A stretch of 64,000 bases of DNA, taken from assembly GCA_004802705.1 (NCBI GenBank), contig SGPL01000071.1, positions 8,329 to 72,328 of the forward strand. The letters run 5' to 3'. This stretch comes from Bondarzewia mesenterica (lineage: Eukaryota; Basidiomycota; Agaricomycetes; Russulales; Bondarzewiaceae). The notes under the pieces were generated by a model. The model had not been told where the DNA came from and made no database searches. It worked only from the letters and a program-made list of their open reading frames with translations. Made by a program: the position numbers and the translations under genes. Each line of letters begins with the position of its first letter. Position 1 is the first letter of the stretch. Positions 47,950-61,314 of this stretch are shown here, piece after piece.

Positions 47950-49370
47950 ATGCCGCCGCCAGACCGTGAAGCACAGTTCAAACGCATTGCCAGGCTCCGA
48001 AAAGCAGAGTTCATCGAAAACAAAAATCTCGTCGAGCATCTAATTGACGATAATAATCGACGATTCGACGAAATCAAAGCCGAGGTCGCTGCACTTCGCG
48101 ACGATATAAGGCGTGGATCCTCGGGAAATCCTGTGGAACGCGGAGTCGGAGAGGAGAGTCCTGAGTCGTTCGCCGAGCGCTCGGCAGTACACGATCTCGA
48201 TCATGATACTGAGACTCGCGATGGCAGTGCAGTCGGAGTCCATACTGTGACCAGGTAAGCCTTGCGACATTTCTTAACAGTCATATATGCTTGTCCACGC
48301 ACCCCAGTAATACTGATCACTCGGTGAATTTAGGGGCAAACACTTGATCTCTGAGCGTAAGACCGGTCCCTCGAAGAGAGCCCGTCTGAATGCCGCAGGC
48401 AAGGCTTCAAGGCGATCTTCGACGGAGGGACTCTACCTCGGACCTTCCGATCAGGAGCAGCTCGAGATGAATGCTGCGGCCTATAGTGTAAGCTTGTGCA
48501 CTTCGGACTTGCTGAATCTCATTGACTTTGTAAATGTGCAGGAGAATATGGGCCATAATTTGCCCCGGCTTGAGCTTTCAAATCGCTCGCCTTTGGGAAT
48601 CCCGCCATCCAATATTCCCGAAATTGATGCCAAGATCCTCACACAGACTGTTGGCCGCAATTTCATGGCTACAACATATGGCGGCCATCCTGAGGATATG
48701 AGGGTGTACATCGAGGACTTAGAGCAGCAAATTCATTCATGGAGGGAATCCTATCTGTACTTGAGCACCATGCATCACCCTCACTTGCCTCACCGGCCTG
48801 GTGCGCCAGGCCTCTACATCACTGCTGCCGGTTCCTTCGAAGACCCTAGTGCGTGGACCGGCAGGCATCAATTGAGCGTTTGCTTGCAGCCGGATCGCTG
48901 GCTCTACATGGGTCAGTACGAGTTTGTGGAGGCGGCTCCGCTCACTGCAATGGAGTGGAAATGTCAGAGAGACGATGTGAGTGCTTTTTTTTGACTACAC
49001 TGGTGTGGCATAGTCAAGTTTCTTGCAGGTGCTCGACGCCTGGATCAATCATTTCATCGCCTCGAGGTCAGCTAAAGATGGCTTCGAAGGCTTGCGGGCA
49101 AAAGTCTACCTTTCCGATATTATGGATGGGAAGCCGCCTATGGATAAGGTTAAAAGCCTGAAGACTCATATTGACCATACAAAGTTGTCACTGTCAAAGG
49201 AGGCACTTCGTGCCTTGCATAATGGATGGGTGGTAAGTCACATATTACCATATCACCTTTGGTTTACCATAGTGATTCATTCATGCCAGACATTGAAGGT
49301 TTGGGAGCTGAGGTTTGTGCGTTACGACGAAGACTTTCAGCTTGATATCATCAAGCAGAAGCAGAAGTGA
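47950..49370 (+). CDS. DUF6697-like protein
   Basis: Five exons, 47950-48254, 48334-48487, 48542-48976, 49029-49232 and 49290-49370, sum to 1179 nt (392 aa), all phases consistent. The N-terminus is a charged helix (MPPPDREAQFKRIARLRKAE), probably coiled coil, followed by a basic segment (SERKTGPSKRARLNAAGKAS) that could be a nuclear localisation signal. The C-terminal part (LRAKVYLSDIMDGKPP, then LKVWELRFVRYDEDFQLDII) matches the pattern of the DUF6697 domain of agaricomycetes, where a VW.L..VGYD.DFQ.DL motif closes the domain. Function is unknown; the predicted nuclear signal is inference. Confidence 0.7.
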
Positions 49371-49605
49371 TACGTTTACATCAAGCAAGTAGGTATCTGT
49401 ATTGTTAGTGCTGTGTTGAATTGCATCATGCGAGAAGTGCATTTTTCGCACATTCGTCAATGAGACCGTCTACCTTGAAGAAGAAATGACGATGCCAGAC
49501 CAATATGAACGAGGCGATGGGATATAGCATGTATTGTGCGCAATGAATCCTGGTAAACCTACACCGATTATTATTCATCCTTGGTTCTTCTCCTCCAAGG
49601 CTCCT

Positions 49606-50234
49606 TCAAGCAATCGAAGCGATAGCCTCTACTTCAACCAAACCGTCCTTCGGAATACGCGCCACCTCGATCGCAGAACGGGCAGGTCTGTGTTCACCGA
49701 AGAACTCGCCATATATTTTATTGACGGCAGCAAAATCGTCCATGTTTTTCAAGAAAACCTGCAGGCGGTTTGGCGCCTAACTGAGCATATATTTCAATAG
49801 AATCGGAAAGGGGAAATACGCACCGTGGTCTTAACCACCTTGCCAACCTCGCTTCCGCTTGCCTCAATTACGGCCTTCAGGTTCACGAGCGCTTGCTTGG
49901 CCTGCTCTTCCACACCACCAGGTACGAACTGGCCAGACTTAGGTTCAAATCCAAGGCAGCCTGAAATAAAGACGAAGGGTGGTGCAATAATCGCTTGGCT
50001 GTAAGGTCCGATGGCAGAAGGCGCATCTACACGAAACGCGGTTCACAGACATTCTGGGTACGGAGGTTGGTGCTCACGTTCGGTAGAAACCTTGGTCAGT
50101 GAAGAGTGTGTAGTCACAGTAGACATTGCTCGTTTAGTTTTTGGATAAAATCTTTGGTGAACTGAGGGCGCGAAACCGGCGAGACGTCGACTTTGGACAC
50201 GAGACGATGATAAGATCGATGTGCAAGCAAGCAT
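49606..50234 (-). CDS. MMF1: RidA/YjgF reactive-intermediate deaminase, mitochondrial form likely
   Basis: Removes reactive enamine/imine intermediates from amino-acid metabolism. Exons (minus) 50234-50078, 50026-49824 and 49758-49606 sum to 513 nt (170 aa). Core motifs: APSAIGPYSQAI, then FISGCLGFEPKSGQFVPGG, EEQAKQALVNLKAVIEASG, and RSAIEVARIPKDGLVEVEAI with the substrate-binding Arg of the RS..EV loop. The first 36 residues (MLACTSILSSSRVQSRRLAG onward) are Arg/Ser-rich and lack acids, like a mitochondrial presequence. A second in-frame ATG (MSTVTTHSS) begins exactly where cytosolic homologues start. Yeast has separate cytosolic Hmf1 and mitochondrial Mmf1. The gene is divergent from SEC27. 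Confidence 0.93.
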
Positions 50235-50354
50235 TATCTACTTACGGCAACAAACTATGAGTTTTGCCACGTTACGTTTCCATTCCTAGAAGTGCTGTTC
50301 AGCAGGCTACATTGCCCTCCACTGGTTTCTCGTCTACTCATTCATTGAACGTCA
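50235..50354. promoter_or_regulatory. compact shared promoter, RidA and SEC27
   Basis: Only 120 bp lie between the RidA start (50234, minus) and the SEC27 start (50355, plus), so both core promoters and both 5' untranslated regions must fit here or overlap neighbouring coding sequence. No TATA box is evident. Confidence 0.7.
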
Positions 50355-53300
50355 ATGTTGTTGGAAGTCACTGTAAGTCAATATTTTGACCACGGTCACA
50401 ATTGCTGAAAGTGTCGCTTAGCGGAAACAATACAATCGGTCAGACCGTGTCAAGGCGGTTGACTTCCACCCCACAGAGCCTTGGCTACTAGTTGGCCTCT
50501 ACAACGGCACAGTCAACATCTACAACCATGAGACGGGAGCTCTTGTCAAGACCTTCGAGGTTGCGGAGGTTCCAGTTCGCTGCTGCCGCTTTATCGCGCG
50601 CAAGAACTGGTTCGTCGCGGGCTCGGACGATTTCCAGCTACGCGTCTTCAACTATAACACGCATGAAAAGGTCACGGCCTTCGAGGCGCATCCTGATTAT
50701 ATTCGATGCCTTACTGTGCATCCAAGCGCGAGCATTGTGCTGACGGGGAGCGATGATATGACCATAAAGGCTTGGGACTGGGACAAAAGCTGGAAGTGTA
50801 TCCAGGTGCGTGTTACATTTGTATATGCACACGCCGTGAGGAATTAAACTTCGACGTGATCCAACAGTCATTCGAAGGCCATACGCACTATATCATGAAT
50901 ATCGCCGTTAACCCCAAAGATACGAATACATTTGCCTCTGCATGTCTTGACCGTACAGTCAAGATCTGGTCCCTCGGCTCCTCCGTCCCGAACTTCACGA
51001 TGGAGGCGCACGACAAGGGCGTCAACTACGTCGAGTTTTACCCCGGCGCAGACAAGCCTTACCTTGTTACGACTGGAGATGACAAAAACAGTCAAGGTTT
51101 GGGACTACCTCAGCAAGAGCTGCGTCCAGACCATGGAGAGCCATACCAACAATGTTTCGTTCGCTGTTTTCCATCCGAATCTTCCTATCATTATCAGTGG
51201 TAGCGAAGATGGTACCGTGAAAATTTGGAACAGTGGAACGTATCGCTTGGAGAACACACTGAGCTATGGGTTGGAGCGTGCATGGTGTGTTGCTGTGCGC
51301 AAAGAATCCAACGAAATCGCTGTCGGCTTTGACGAGGGTTCCGTGGTGATCAAAGTGAGCACGTTTTTACTCGCTTTGCAATGCACGATGGCTGACAATC
51401 AATATTTTGAAGTTGGGCCGCGATGAGCCAACATTCTCAATGGATCCGTCGGGAAAGCTCATCTACGTTCGGAATAATGCAGTCCTCTCTGCCAATTTGC
51501 AAACCGTCTCCGATGACTCTTTCACAGAAGGCTCTCGCATCCATCTCTCTATCAAAGAGCTTGGTTCGACCGAGATTTTCCCAACATCTCTTACGCACTC
51601 TCCCAATGGGCGTTTCGTCACAGTCGTCGGTGATGGCGAGTACATAAACTACACCGCTCTCGCGTGGCGGAACAAATCATTCGGCAATGGCAGCTCGTTT
51701 GCTTGGGCGGGCGACTCTAACACGTATGCCGTGTTGGAGGGCAAGTTGAAGGTGCGGGTATACAAAAACTTCAAGGAGCGTGGAGGTGCCGGTATGAAGG
51801 GTGCGGGATCCTGGGGTATTGAAAGTTTGCATGGTGGTACGCTCCTGGGCGCTCGTGGACAGGGATTTGTCGTCTTCTGGGATTGGGAGACCGGTGACAT
51901 CGTTCGGAGAATCGACGTCGAGTCAAAGAACGTATGTACACAATTGGTTTCCATAAAACCGTCCTTAACTGGCGTCATTTGAAGATTTATTGGTCAAGCA
52001 CGGGAGCGCTTGTTGCCATTACCGCCGAAGAGTCATTTTACATCCTTCGGTTTGACCGGGAAGCCTACAACTCCAAATTGGAGGAAGGCGTCGATCTTGG
52101 TGACGAAGGAGTAGAAGAAGCCTTTGAAGTCGTCTCAGAGGTTCCCGAGAAGTGAGCTTTCGTATTTCTCTTCTCACTTGGTACACCGAACTCATTTAAT
52201 TTTCTCTCAGCGTCAAGACGGCAAAATGGATAGGCGATTGTTTCATCTACACGAACGCTGCAAATCGTTTGAATTACTTCGTGGGCAATGAGTCGTATGC
52301 CGTCGCTAACTTCGATCGGTATGTGCGTTCTACTAGTTCACGAACATGGCTCATTATTGGGTTCGAGACCGATGTCCCTCTTGGGCTACATTCCAGCACA
52401 TAACCGAATCTATGTCGCGGACAAGGACATGAATGTGTACGGTTATGCGTTGTCGCTCAATGTTATTGAGTACCAGACAGCGGTGCTTCAAGGCGATATG
52501 GATGCTGCGGCAGAGATTCTGCCCAACGTTCCGAAAGATCAACGGAATAAGATCGCCAGGTTTTTGGAGGGCAGGGGTCCGTGTTTTTTATTCTCAATGT
52601 CCACCAATTTTTTTTTAAATAACTTCCCATACAGATTTGAAGGAGCTCGCATTGCAAGTCACGACCGACCCAGATCACAAGTTCGATTTGTCATTGCAGC
52701 TCGACGATCTTGATTCGGCACTGGAAATCGTGCGGACGGTTCCTGAGGCGGAGGCGGAGTCTAAGTGGAAAGCGGTCGGCGACCGTGCTCTCGCTGTGTG
52801 GCGGTTTGATCTGGCGCGGGAATGTTTCGATAAGGCAGGGGATCTCAACGCATTGATGCTGTTGCTACTATCCATCGGGGATAGAACTGGACTTGAGAAG
52901 CTAGCTTCAAAAGCAGGTTCGTGATCCACGTCTGTCATCGTTGGATTGTTTGATCATTGTGGCTGGCGTTTGGCAAATGTTTGTTAGAGGAGAAGGGTCA
53001 GAATAATCTGGCGTTTGCGACACTGCTCCAGTTGGGTGACGCGAAGGCGTGCATTGACCTGCTTGTGAAAACACATCGGGCCCCGGAGGCCGCTATCTTC
53101 GCACGCACTTACGCTCCAAGGTAGCGCAGTTTCCGCATTCGCGTCATCCTGATTCTTTTTTGATGTCCTTCCCTTCTGACAGCCAAGTACCTCGGGTCGT
53201 TGATGCGTGGCATGATGACTTGAAGAGCAAAAATCGTCCGAAGATTGCGGCGGGCATCCCCTCGCCTGCTGACCATCCTGAATTGTTTGAAGAGGGCTGG

Positions 53301-53485
53301 GACCAAGCCCTGGCGAATGAAAAGAACCTCGCTGACGCACCATCCCCAGCAGTCAATGGTAGCACAGGTATGTTCTGTACACTCAAAGGGTTTCAATGAC
53401 TTATTAGTCGACCCGCGCAGAAGTAGAGGATTCCCCTGTACTTTTGGACGCGACTGATGAAAATCCCGGAGAGGCGGAGGCATGA
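50355..53485 (+). CDS. SEC27: COPI coat beta-prime subunit
   Basis: WD-repeat subunit of the coatomer that drives retrograde Golgi-to-ER transport and binds KKXX cargo. Exons: 50355-50372, 50422-50805, 50868-51354, 51413-51931, 51985-52151, 52211-52318, 52368-52576, 52635-52916, 52988-53120, 53183-53367 and 53421-53485. Start MLLEVT is joined to [20 protein letters not shown], the family's first blade. Further blades read [25 protein letters not shown] and [12 protein letters not shown]; then comes the second propeller ([22 protein letters not shown]) and the alpha-solenoid ([20 protein letters not shown]). An A5 run at 51084-51088 shifts the frame after GDDK; with A4 it reads [17 protein letters not shown] and the exons sum to 2556 nt (851 aa). 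Confidence 0.96.
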
Positions 53486-54139
53486 TGATGGTCACCTTTG
53501 ACAGGATAGGACTTTTGTTGTTTCATTTGGCACCTGCTGTAGTACGCACGACTCTTCTTTACTACATATTCTTCGAAAAATACATATTTATTGTTGGACT
53601 TTTGGACGTATCCGAAGATTTGCAGACATTCCATGATTTGCTAGACCTTTGAGGGGCAGAGCAATGCTCTGTTCATTGGTGACTGCTGTGTTGCATGACA
53701 TCTGGATGCATACGAAACGTAGGACACTGAAAACCAACTGAAAACCCTAGAAACAGGAGGGGAAGGCATGCCATGCTCGTGCTAGAGGGCTAGCCATTTA
53801 TCCTTACCGCTGTTTAGCTATTCTTGTACGGAGAGAGAGGCTGTGGAAGTTGCACTGTACTCTAAGTTCTTAGTGTTAGGCTTTAGGCGGCAGGCCTGAA
53901 GTTATCGAAGCTTGAAGCATTGATGTTAAGCAAGCGGAAGCACACGTCGTTCTCGGCCAACATTCGCCGTTGCGATGAGTGGGCGTGGGCAGCCATTTAT
54001 GGACAACCGGACAACGCCGTGAGCGTGGGTGACGTTCTTCAGCGCTCAGCCCTTTCCCCTCCTCACCTCATTCCTCAACACTGTCTTCAAAGTCTTCAAA
54101 GGCGACTATTGTTGCCCTCCCTTCTTTCTTTTACGGGCC
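53486..54139. other. intergenic; chitin synthase upstream region
   Basis: No gene recognised. A pyrimidine-rich tract (54040-54135) precedes the chitin synthase ATG, as is usual for fungal promoters. The short frame at 53920-54030 has no recognisable content. Confidence 0.5.
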
Positions 54140-57100
54140 ATGGCCTCATCATCATCATCACCTGCAGTCCATTCAGGAGATCTAACAGACCTTGTCTCTT
54201 CCTCTGCGTCCGCTACGGTATATCCTACGGACGACGCTATTCTTGCCGTTCTTCAAGCTCGGTTTCGCTCAGATTTGCCCTACACCGCCATCAATGCCTC
54301 TCATCTTGTCGTACTCAACCCTTACAAGGCCTTGGCAAACACCAACAATGCCAGCGCGAAGGAGTATGAGGACAAATGTTACAAGGACACCTCCCTCGTC
54401 GTCCCTGCCAACAGTCAAACCCTCCAGCCGCATCTCTACGATCTCGCAGCCAAGGTTTATTTGCTCATGAGACGGAAAGAGCAGTCTCAGGCTGTTATAC
54501 TTCGGTGAGGCCTCGTGACCTCCGAGGAGTCATGTCATTCCTTGAATACTGAGTACGTGTACGTATAGGGGGATCACAGGCTCAGGCAAGTCCTTCAGCA
54601 GAGAACTGCTCGTCAACCAGGTTCTTCGGCTGTCTGCCCACTCAAAGCGCGAGGTGAAGCTCGCAGAACAGATCAAGGCCCTCACGCCCGTCCTAGACTC
54701 TTTTGGCAATGCAAAAACTCTGATGAACCCCAATGCCTCTCGGCACGGTCGTTACTTTGAACTCCACTTCAACGAGCGCGGTCGTGTGAGCGGTGCCAAG
54801 GTGCTCACGTATGGTCTCGACAAGTCTCGCTTGAATCGGCTAGCGCACGAGGAGCGGACGTACCACATATTCTACCAACTCCTCGCTGGAGCTTCTTCAA
54901 GCGAGCGTGACGCGTTGAATCTAGAGGACCCGTCAGACTACGCCCTGTTGGCCTCTTCGGGCTGTTACCGCCTTCCTTCTGGCCCATTCAGCGACGATGC
55001 GATCGCGATGGACGACCTACGAGTTGCGATGAGGACACTCGGATTCAAGCCCAAGCACATCTCTTCGATCTTCGGCCTCATCGTCGCCATCCTACTTCTC
55101 GGCAACCTTCAATTTGGCGAAGGGGATGCACGGGACGTGTCGGCGTACGTGGCAACGCCCCTGGTGTTGGATCAAATCGCGCGGCTACTGGGGGTCTCAT
55201 CGGAGGATCTAGGACAGACACTGACGAACAAGACGAGTTACGTGCGGAAGGAACTCTACACAGTGCTGATGGACGCGGAGCAAAGCGCAATCCAGCGGGA
55301 TCACTTCGTGCGGGATTTGTACGCAATCCTATTTGCGTTCGTCGTGGAGACGGCGAACCATCGAGTGGCGCCTGGCGCTCAGGACGGCGCTCCTCACTCG
55401 CAAATTGTACTGTTGGACCAGCCCGGATTCCAGTCTCGTGGGCCATCGTCGACGGGATCGATGATGTTCGCGGGCAACACGCCGTTGGTGCAAGCGTACG
55501 GTCAGAACGGGTTCGACGAGTTTTGTATTCACTTTGCGGACGAGGTGATGCACTCATACGTGTTGCGCAACGTGTTCGAAGACGCGGTGGGCTTCAATGG
55601 GCAGCTGACGGGCGATGGAGTGGCGCTGCCAGCGGTTACGGTGATGGACAACTCGGCTTGCGTGGAGCTGTTGCGAGGGGCTCAGCTGAGCGAGAGGGCT
55701 CACAAGAAGCCGGGCGGGATGCTAGGGGCGATGAACAAAGCATGCTCGTCTTACAAGTCGGGGAAGAGTGGCGACAAAATGGACGACGATCTTGTACAGG
55801 ACCTGGTGACGAAATTCGGGGTGCACGCGTCATTCGTGGTGAGCCCGAGCGTGGCGGAATCGTCGGAGCGGAATCTTTTCGGGATCAATCACTATGCGGG
55901 GAGCTGCACGTATGATGCGACTGGGTTCGTTCAGAAGGATACGGACATCTTAGATTCTGCCTTCGTGACGCTGCTCCGCAACTCAACCGACGGTTTCGTT
56001 TCCAAATTGTTTTCGGGGCCTAGTCTGGCGGCAGAGAAGCACTCGAAGGATGAGAATATCATTGTCCAGGCTCAAGTTTCATCAAGACCTTTGCGCACCC
56101 TGACGCCAGTGCTTCCTCAAACAGGTGATGAGCACCCACGCTTGGATCCATCAAAGGTCTATCCTGTGACTACCCAACTCAACTTCACCCTGTCGGAAAT
56201 CATCGCCAGCCTCGACCGCATTCGTCTGTGGACTGTCTCGTGCATTCGTCCCAACGATTCTGGCTCGCCCAACTCGTTCGACAAGCGCCGTGTGAAAGCT
56301 CAGATTCGGTCGCTTCTACTGCCGGATATTGTCGCGCGTCGTAAGACGGACTTTGTGGTTGATTTCGAGCAGTTGGCGTTCTGTGATCGCTACGTACCAA
56401 CGATGCAGGGCACTGAGGACGATCGGATACGGCAATGTGCTCAGGCGAACGGGTGGAAGGAAGGTTTGGATTACGTTGTTGGACATCGGATGATTTGGAT
56501 TTCCTACAATGCATGGAAATCGGTCGAAGATGGTCTTCGGGCAATCGAGAAGGAGCAGCGGAAGGCGTCCCAAGAAGGCGCTGATGATGGCGAGAGTGCG
56601 TTTGCAGATGACAATACTGAGTATACCCACCAGGACACCCGGTTCAATCAGGGCGGTGACTACGCAGAGAGCGCAGATAATCTGTTGTTGGCCCGCACCG
56701 GAACTCACGGCACACAGTATCGGGATCCCAACGGAGGTAGTGGGTACGGGCAGGGTGGCCTTATGACACCAAACGCGGACCAGATGCCTCCTTACAGCGA
56801 GGGTGATAGCGCATGGGCATCAGACTACGACAAGAAGGAGTATCCTGGTGGTGACAGCCCCCCTAGCGAGCCATCCAAGGAAGGTGATCTCATTGTCAAG
56901 GAAGCGCCAAATACTGTGGAAGAGGTTCCTACTAGTGGATCACGACGCGCCTGGTTGTACGTCGTTTGGGGCCTTACGTGGTGGATCCCATCCTTCTTAC
57001 TTAGCTCTCTAGGTCGTATGAAACGACCAGACATTCGGTTAGCCTGGCGAGAAAAGGTTGCTATTTTTGCGCTCATTGTCCTCCTTAACGCCATCGTCGT

Positions 57101-60100
57101 CTTCTACATCGTCGAATTTGGTCGCCTCCTCTGCCCAAATTTTGACAAAGCCTGGTCAATCAACGAAGTCGGTGAACACACTGGCTCTAATGACTACTGG
57201 GTAGCAGTTCAGGGGCAAGTCTACGATTTGACGAACTTCATTCAGCGGCAGCATAGCGATATCTCTGGCGAGAATAGCAACGATCAAGATACGCTGGATA
57301 CACTAGCCGGATCGGACCTCACAGGCTATTTTCCTCCTCCGCTAACTTTGGCATGCCCTGTCCTCGTTTCCGATCCGAACATTGCCCTAAGCCCTGCGAA
57401 TTTCACTCAAGAAGTCCCTACAGCCATGCATATTTCGGGCTCTCTGCAGTCGGACACACAATCGAAACTTCACGATGACAATTGGTACACCGCAACGTTC
57501 CTTGCTACCCTGAAGCAATACCGCCAGGGACCCCTGGTTTACGATAAGAACACCATCACAGCGCAAGCTCAGGATCAAACTACCCCGAAGTCAGTCGTTT
57601 TTTTTTTTCATTCCTGGTGATAATTATGTACTGAGGATGCGTTCACAGAACTTGGGCAATTTATGAAGACAATCTCTACGATCTGTCGGACTACTTCTAT
57701 ACCATCGACCAAAATACAGGCAATACCGGCTCGTATACCTTCCTTAACAGCGACATCACAGACGTGTTCCAGCAGCAATCCGGTCAGGATATCACGAAAC
57801 CCCTGAGCAAAGTGCTCGCCGCATTAGACGATACCACCCGCCAACAGAATCTTTACTGTCTTAACAACCGATTCTACGTGGGTAAGCCCGATTTCCGGAA
57901 AACTGCTAGGTGTCAAGTGCAGAATTACCTGCTGCTTGTGGCCTCGAGTATCCTCGTCGCATCAATGGTGGTCAAATGTGCGTTTCATATACTAGTTGTC
58001 CGGTCTGCCTCTAACTTAGCTATTTGCGCCTTAGTCTTGGCTGCCTTGCAGCTCGGCGGTAAACGTAACCCTGAGATGTTGGATAAGTTTGTTATCTGCC
58101 AGGTCCCTTGTTACACGGAAGGAGAAGATTCGTTACGCAGAACGATCGACTCGCTCGCAGCCCTCAATTACGATGACAAACGCAAGTTGATTTTCATAAT
58201 CTGCGACGGTAACATCATCGGTAGCGGTAACGATCGTACCACGCCGCGTATCGTGTTGGATATCCTCGGTGTCGATCCCAAGCTTGACCCAGAGCCTCTG
58301 CTGTTCAAGTCGATCGGTGAGGGTTCCAAACAGCTGAATTATGGCAAAGTGTATTCCGGTTTGTACGAGTTCGAGGGCCACGTCGTTCCGTTAGTACCTA
58401 TTCTCCAGGAGGTTGATATGATCGTTTTGCTGATGTCTTCACATTCTTCTTCAGATACATGGTCGTCGTGAAAGTCGGAAAGCCCACGGAGCGGTCGAAG
58501 CCTGGAAATCGTGGAAAGCGTGACAGTCAGATTTTGTTGATGCATTACCTCAACAAGGTCCACTTCGACAGTCCTATGGCGCCGCTGGAATTGGAGATCT
58601 ATCACCAGATGCGCAATGTCATTGGGATCGACCCTGCGTTCTACGAGTACCTTTTCACTGTTGATGCCGATACGGTAGGCTTTTTCTGTTCTGTTCTGTA
58701 CGATTTGTTGATCTCATCTTACAGACTGTTACCCCTGAGTCACTGAACCGTTTGGTGGCTTCTGCCGCCGACGATTCGAGTATTATTGGTATCTGTGGTG
58801 AGACCCGGCTTGAGAACGAGGAAGGCTCTTGGTGGACGATGATTCAGGTAAGAAATAAGTATCTTTCTAGCATTTCGTTGTTCAACATTGTATTTGGATA
58901 GGTCTACGAGTACTACATCTCGCACCATTTGTCAAAGGCCTTCGAAAGTCTCTTCGGTTCCGTGACTTGTTTGCCCGGTTGTTTCTCCCTGTACCGCATC
59001 CGTACTGCTGACAAGGGCCGACCCATCATCATCTCCAACCGCATCATTGACGAGTATTCAGAGCCCAATGTCGACACGCTCCACAAGAAGAACCTGTTCT
59101 CGCTCGGTGAAGATCGTTTCCTGACGACTTTGCTCATGAAACACTTCCCAACGTTCAAGACTAAGTTCACTCCGGACGCACTCGCGCGCACTATGGCTCC
59201 TGAATCTTGGCGGGTCTTGCTATCTCAGCGTCGTCGCTGGATTAACTCAACGGTTCACAATCTTTGCGAGTTGGTCCTTTTGCCCGAACTATTTGGGTTC
59301 TGCTGTTTCTCGATGCGATTCTTCGTGTTCATTGATCTATTGGGTACTTTGGTGCGTTCATCCGTTCATTATCGATCAAATCTGTCCTAGACCGTCTTCA
59401 TTCATATTCATCTGTGCTCCATAGATCCTCCCTGCGACTGTCGTTTATGTGAGTTCATGATGTTTGTCTTTCACATAGTGTGACGGTTGAACGCGGTCTG
59501 CAGTTGTTCTATCTCATCGTCACTGTTGCCAGTGGCAAGGCTGCACTCCCTTTGATTTCTATCATTATGATTGCTGCCACGTACGGCTTGCAGGTATGTA
59601 TTGCTTGCAATCGATAATTATTGGCAGCCTGACAGGGTGTTCCAGGCGCTTATTTTCATAGTCAAGCGTGAATTCATGTTGGTTGGTTGGATGGTTGTTT
59701 ACCTTATTTCGTAAGTGCATACATTATCAGACCAATTGTTGTACTCACTTTTCTTCCAGATACCCGGTCTACAGTTTCTTGCTCCCAGTCTATTCCTTCT
59801 GGTGCATGGACGAGTTCGGATGGGGTAATACCCGTTTGGTGATCGGTGAAGGCAATAGCAAGAAGATAATCATGAACGAGGACGAGAAATTCGATGATTC
59901 TATGATCCCGCTCAAGAAATTCAGTGGTAGGTTCTTTGTTCACGTATCAGAAAGATGCCTCTGACAGCGCCACAGAGTACGAAGCTGAGGCTTGGGAGAC
60001 GGGTTCTCATCGCTCAGGGGAAACTGGATATACCAAGTCTAAATCGCGCGCACCGCCATCGCGGGCTGACTCTCCTCGAAGTTACGTGCACGCATCCCAG

Positions 60101-60797
60101 TCGGGCGATTACTACCGGGATACAAATGTGATGAAATCTCAGTCCAATCGGGATCTCCGCAGCCAGGCCTCTCACAGCAATCTCTCACATGGGGGGCAGC
60201 AGTATCAACAATACGGCGGTGGCATGCCTCAATTACCGGTGATACCGTTTGGCACAGGGTACGCAGGGTCGGTAACAGGCTCTGAATACGGCAGCCAGAT
60301 GCAGATGGCACCCATGCCCTACCAGCAATCGGGAAGCATGTATGGAATGATGCCGTCTGGTCCTCGAAACACCATGATGTCGAACCTCAACATGTTTGGT
60401 GGTGGCGGTGTGGGCGCAGGAGGCATGTCACCTGCGCAATCGGTCTCGGGAGCGGCACCACCCTCCGCACCGGCTATGAGCATGCGGCAGCGGCCGATGT
60501 CCACGTTTTCGTTGGCGACATCAGTCAATCCATTTGCGGGGCCAAGCATGAGCACAGATCCTACTGACGAGGAGCTGATCCAGGCGCTGCGAAATTACTT
60601 GAGTACACAAGACTTGATGACCGTTACGAAGAAGTGAGCGCTTCAGACTGGCATTTTTGTGACACAGTATTAATGAGGGCGTTTCGCTGCATAGAACCGC
60701 GCGCGAGGCCATCATGGCTCGCTTCCCGAAAGCGGACCTGACGTCCCGCAAAACATTCTTGAACCAGTCGATCGACAAGATCCTGTCTGAATCCTAG
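54140..60797 (+). CDS. chitin synthase with N-terminal myosin-motor-like domain
   Basis: Polymerises GlcNAc from UDP-GlcNAc at the plasma membrane; the motor-like part guides the enzyme to growing tips. About 13 exons and 2,000 aa. Motor-like domain (54140 to about 56560): P-loop GITGSGKS after the first intron (canonical myosin GESGAGKT), LNPYKAL, and [13 protein letters not shown]. Two membrane segments near 56945-57130. A cytochrome-b5-like domain ([15 protein letters not shown]). Catalytic GT2 region: [56 protein letters not shown] and FGWGNTR. The C-terminus ends with a DEK-type helical domain ([24 protein letters not shown]). This is the class V-type chimeric enzyme. The junction near 58393-58455 is one base out of phase with a GT..AG intron. 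Confidence 0.95.
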
Positions 60798-61314
60798 ACT
60801 TTCTCGTCTTTGTTTCCCTCTGGATATCTCTCATCTCACGCATTGTTACCGCACTTTCATGCCTCTCTTCACATCGCACACCATCCTACCCTTACTTTAC
60901 CACAGTCATGGATTGTGTCGTCGATTCGTTCCGAACACTGTCCTATTCCCGTAGTAATCAATTTCCACACCCACAGATCCCTCGTGTCGCTCTTTCCCCT
61001 CGCTGGCAAACTCTTGGACCTTGACGTTTCTTCATTGTCGGTTACATTTCATGATCGGTCGCTGACAGTTGTAGTACTCTTTGCTCGCGGACAATGGATA
61101 ATACGTATGTCGATGAATATATATTCGCTTTGAATTCCAGTGGATGCCACTATAGCCGGCGAGATGCTGAGTCGCCGGACGGTCCGCATTAAGTATGCCA
61201 TCGGCCGCTTTGCTCCGGCACATTTCCTTTGCTCCTCCTGAATTCGCAGAGGCATTAAGAAGGGAGAACTTTCGTTTCCTTTCTTCGATATTCCCTTACC
61301 CATTGCTCACAGCA
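60798..61314. other. intergenic; no gene seen
   Basis: 3' flank of the chitin synthase and pyrimidine-rich upstream region of the next gene. Only short, unrecognised open frames. Confidence 0.5.

Noticed and set aside
55078..55557. Long antisense open frame within the chitin synthase
   Set aside because: It mirrors the GC-rich codons of the sense motor domain, which is clearly coding; no recognisable protein on the antisense.
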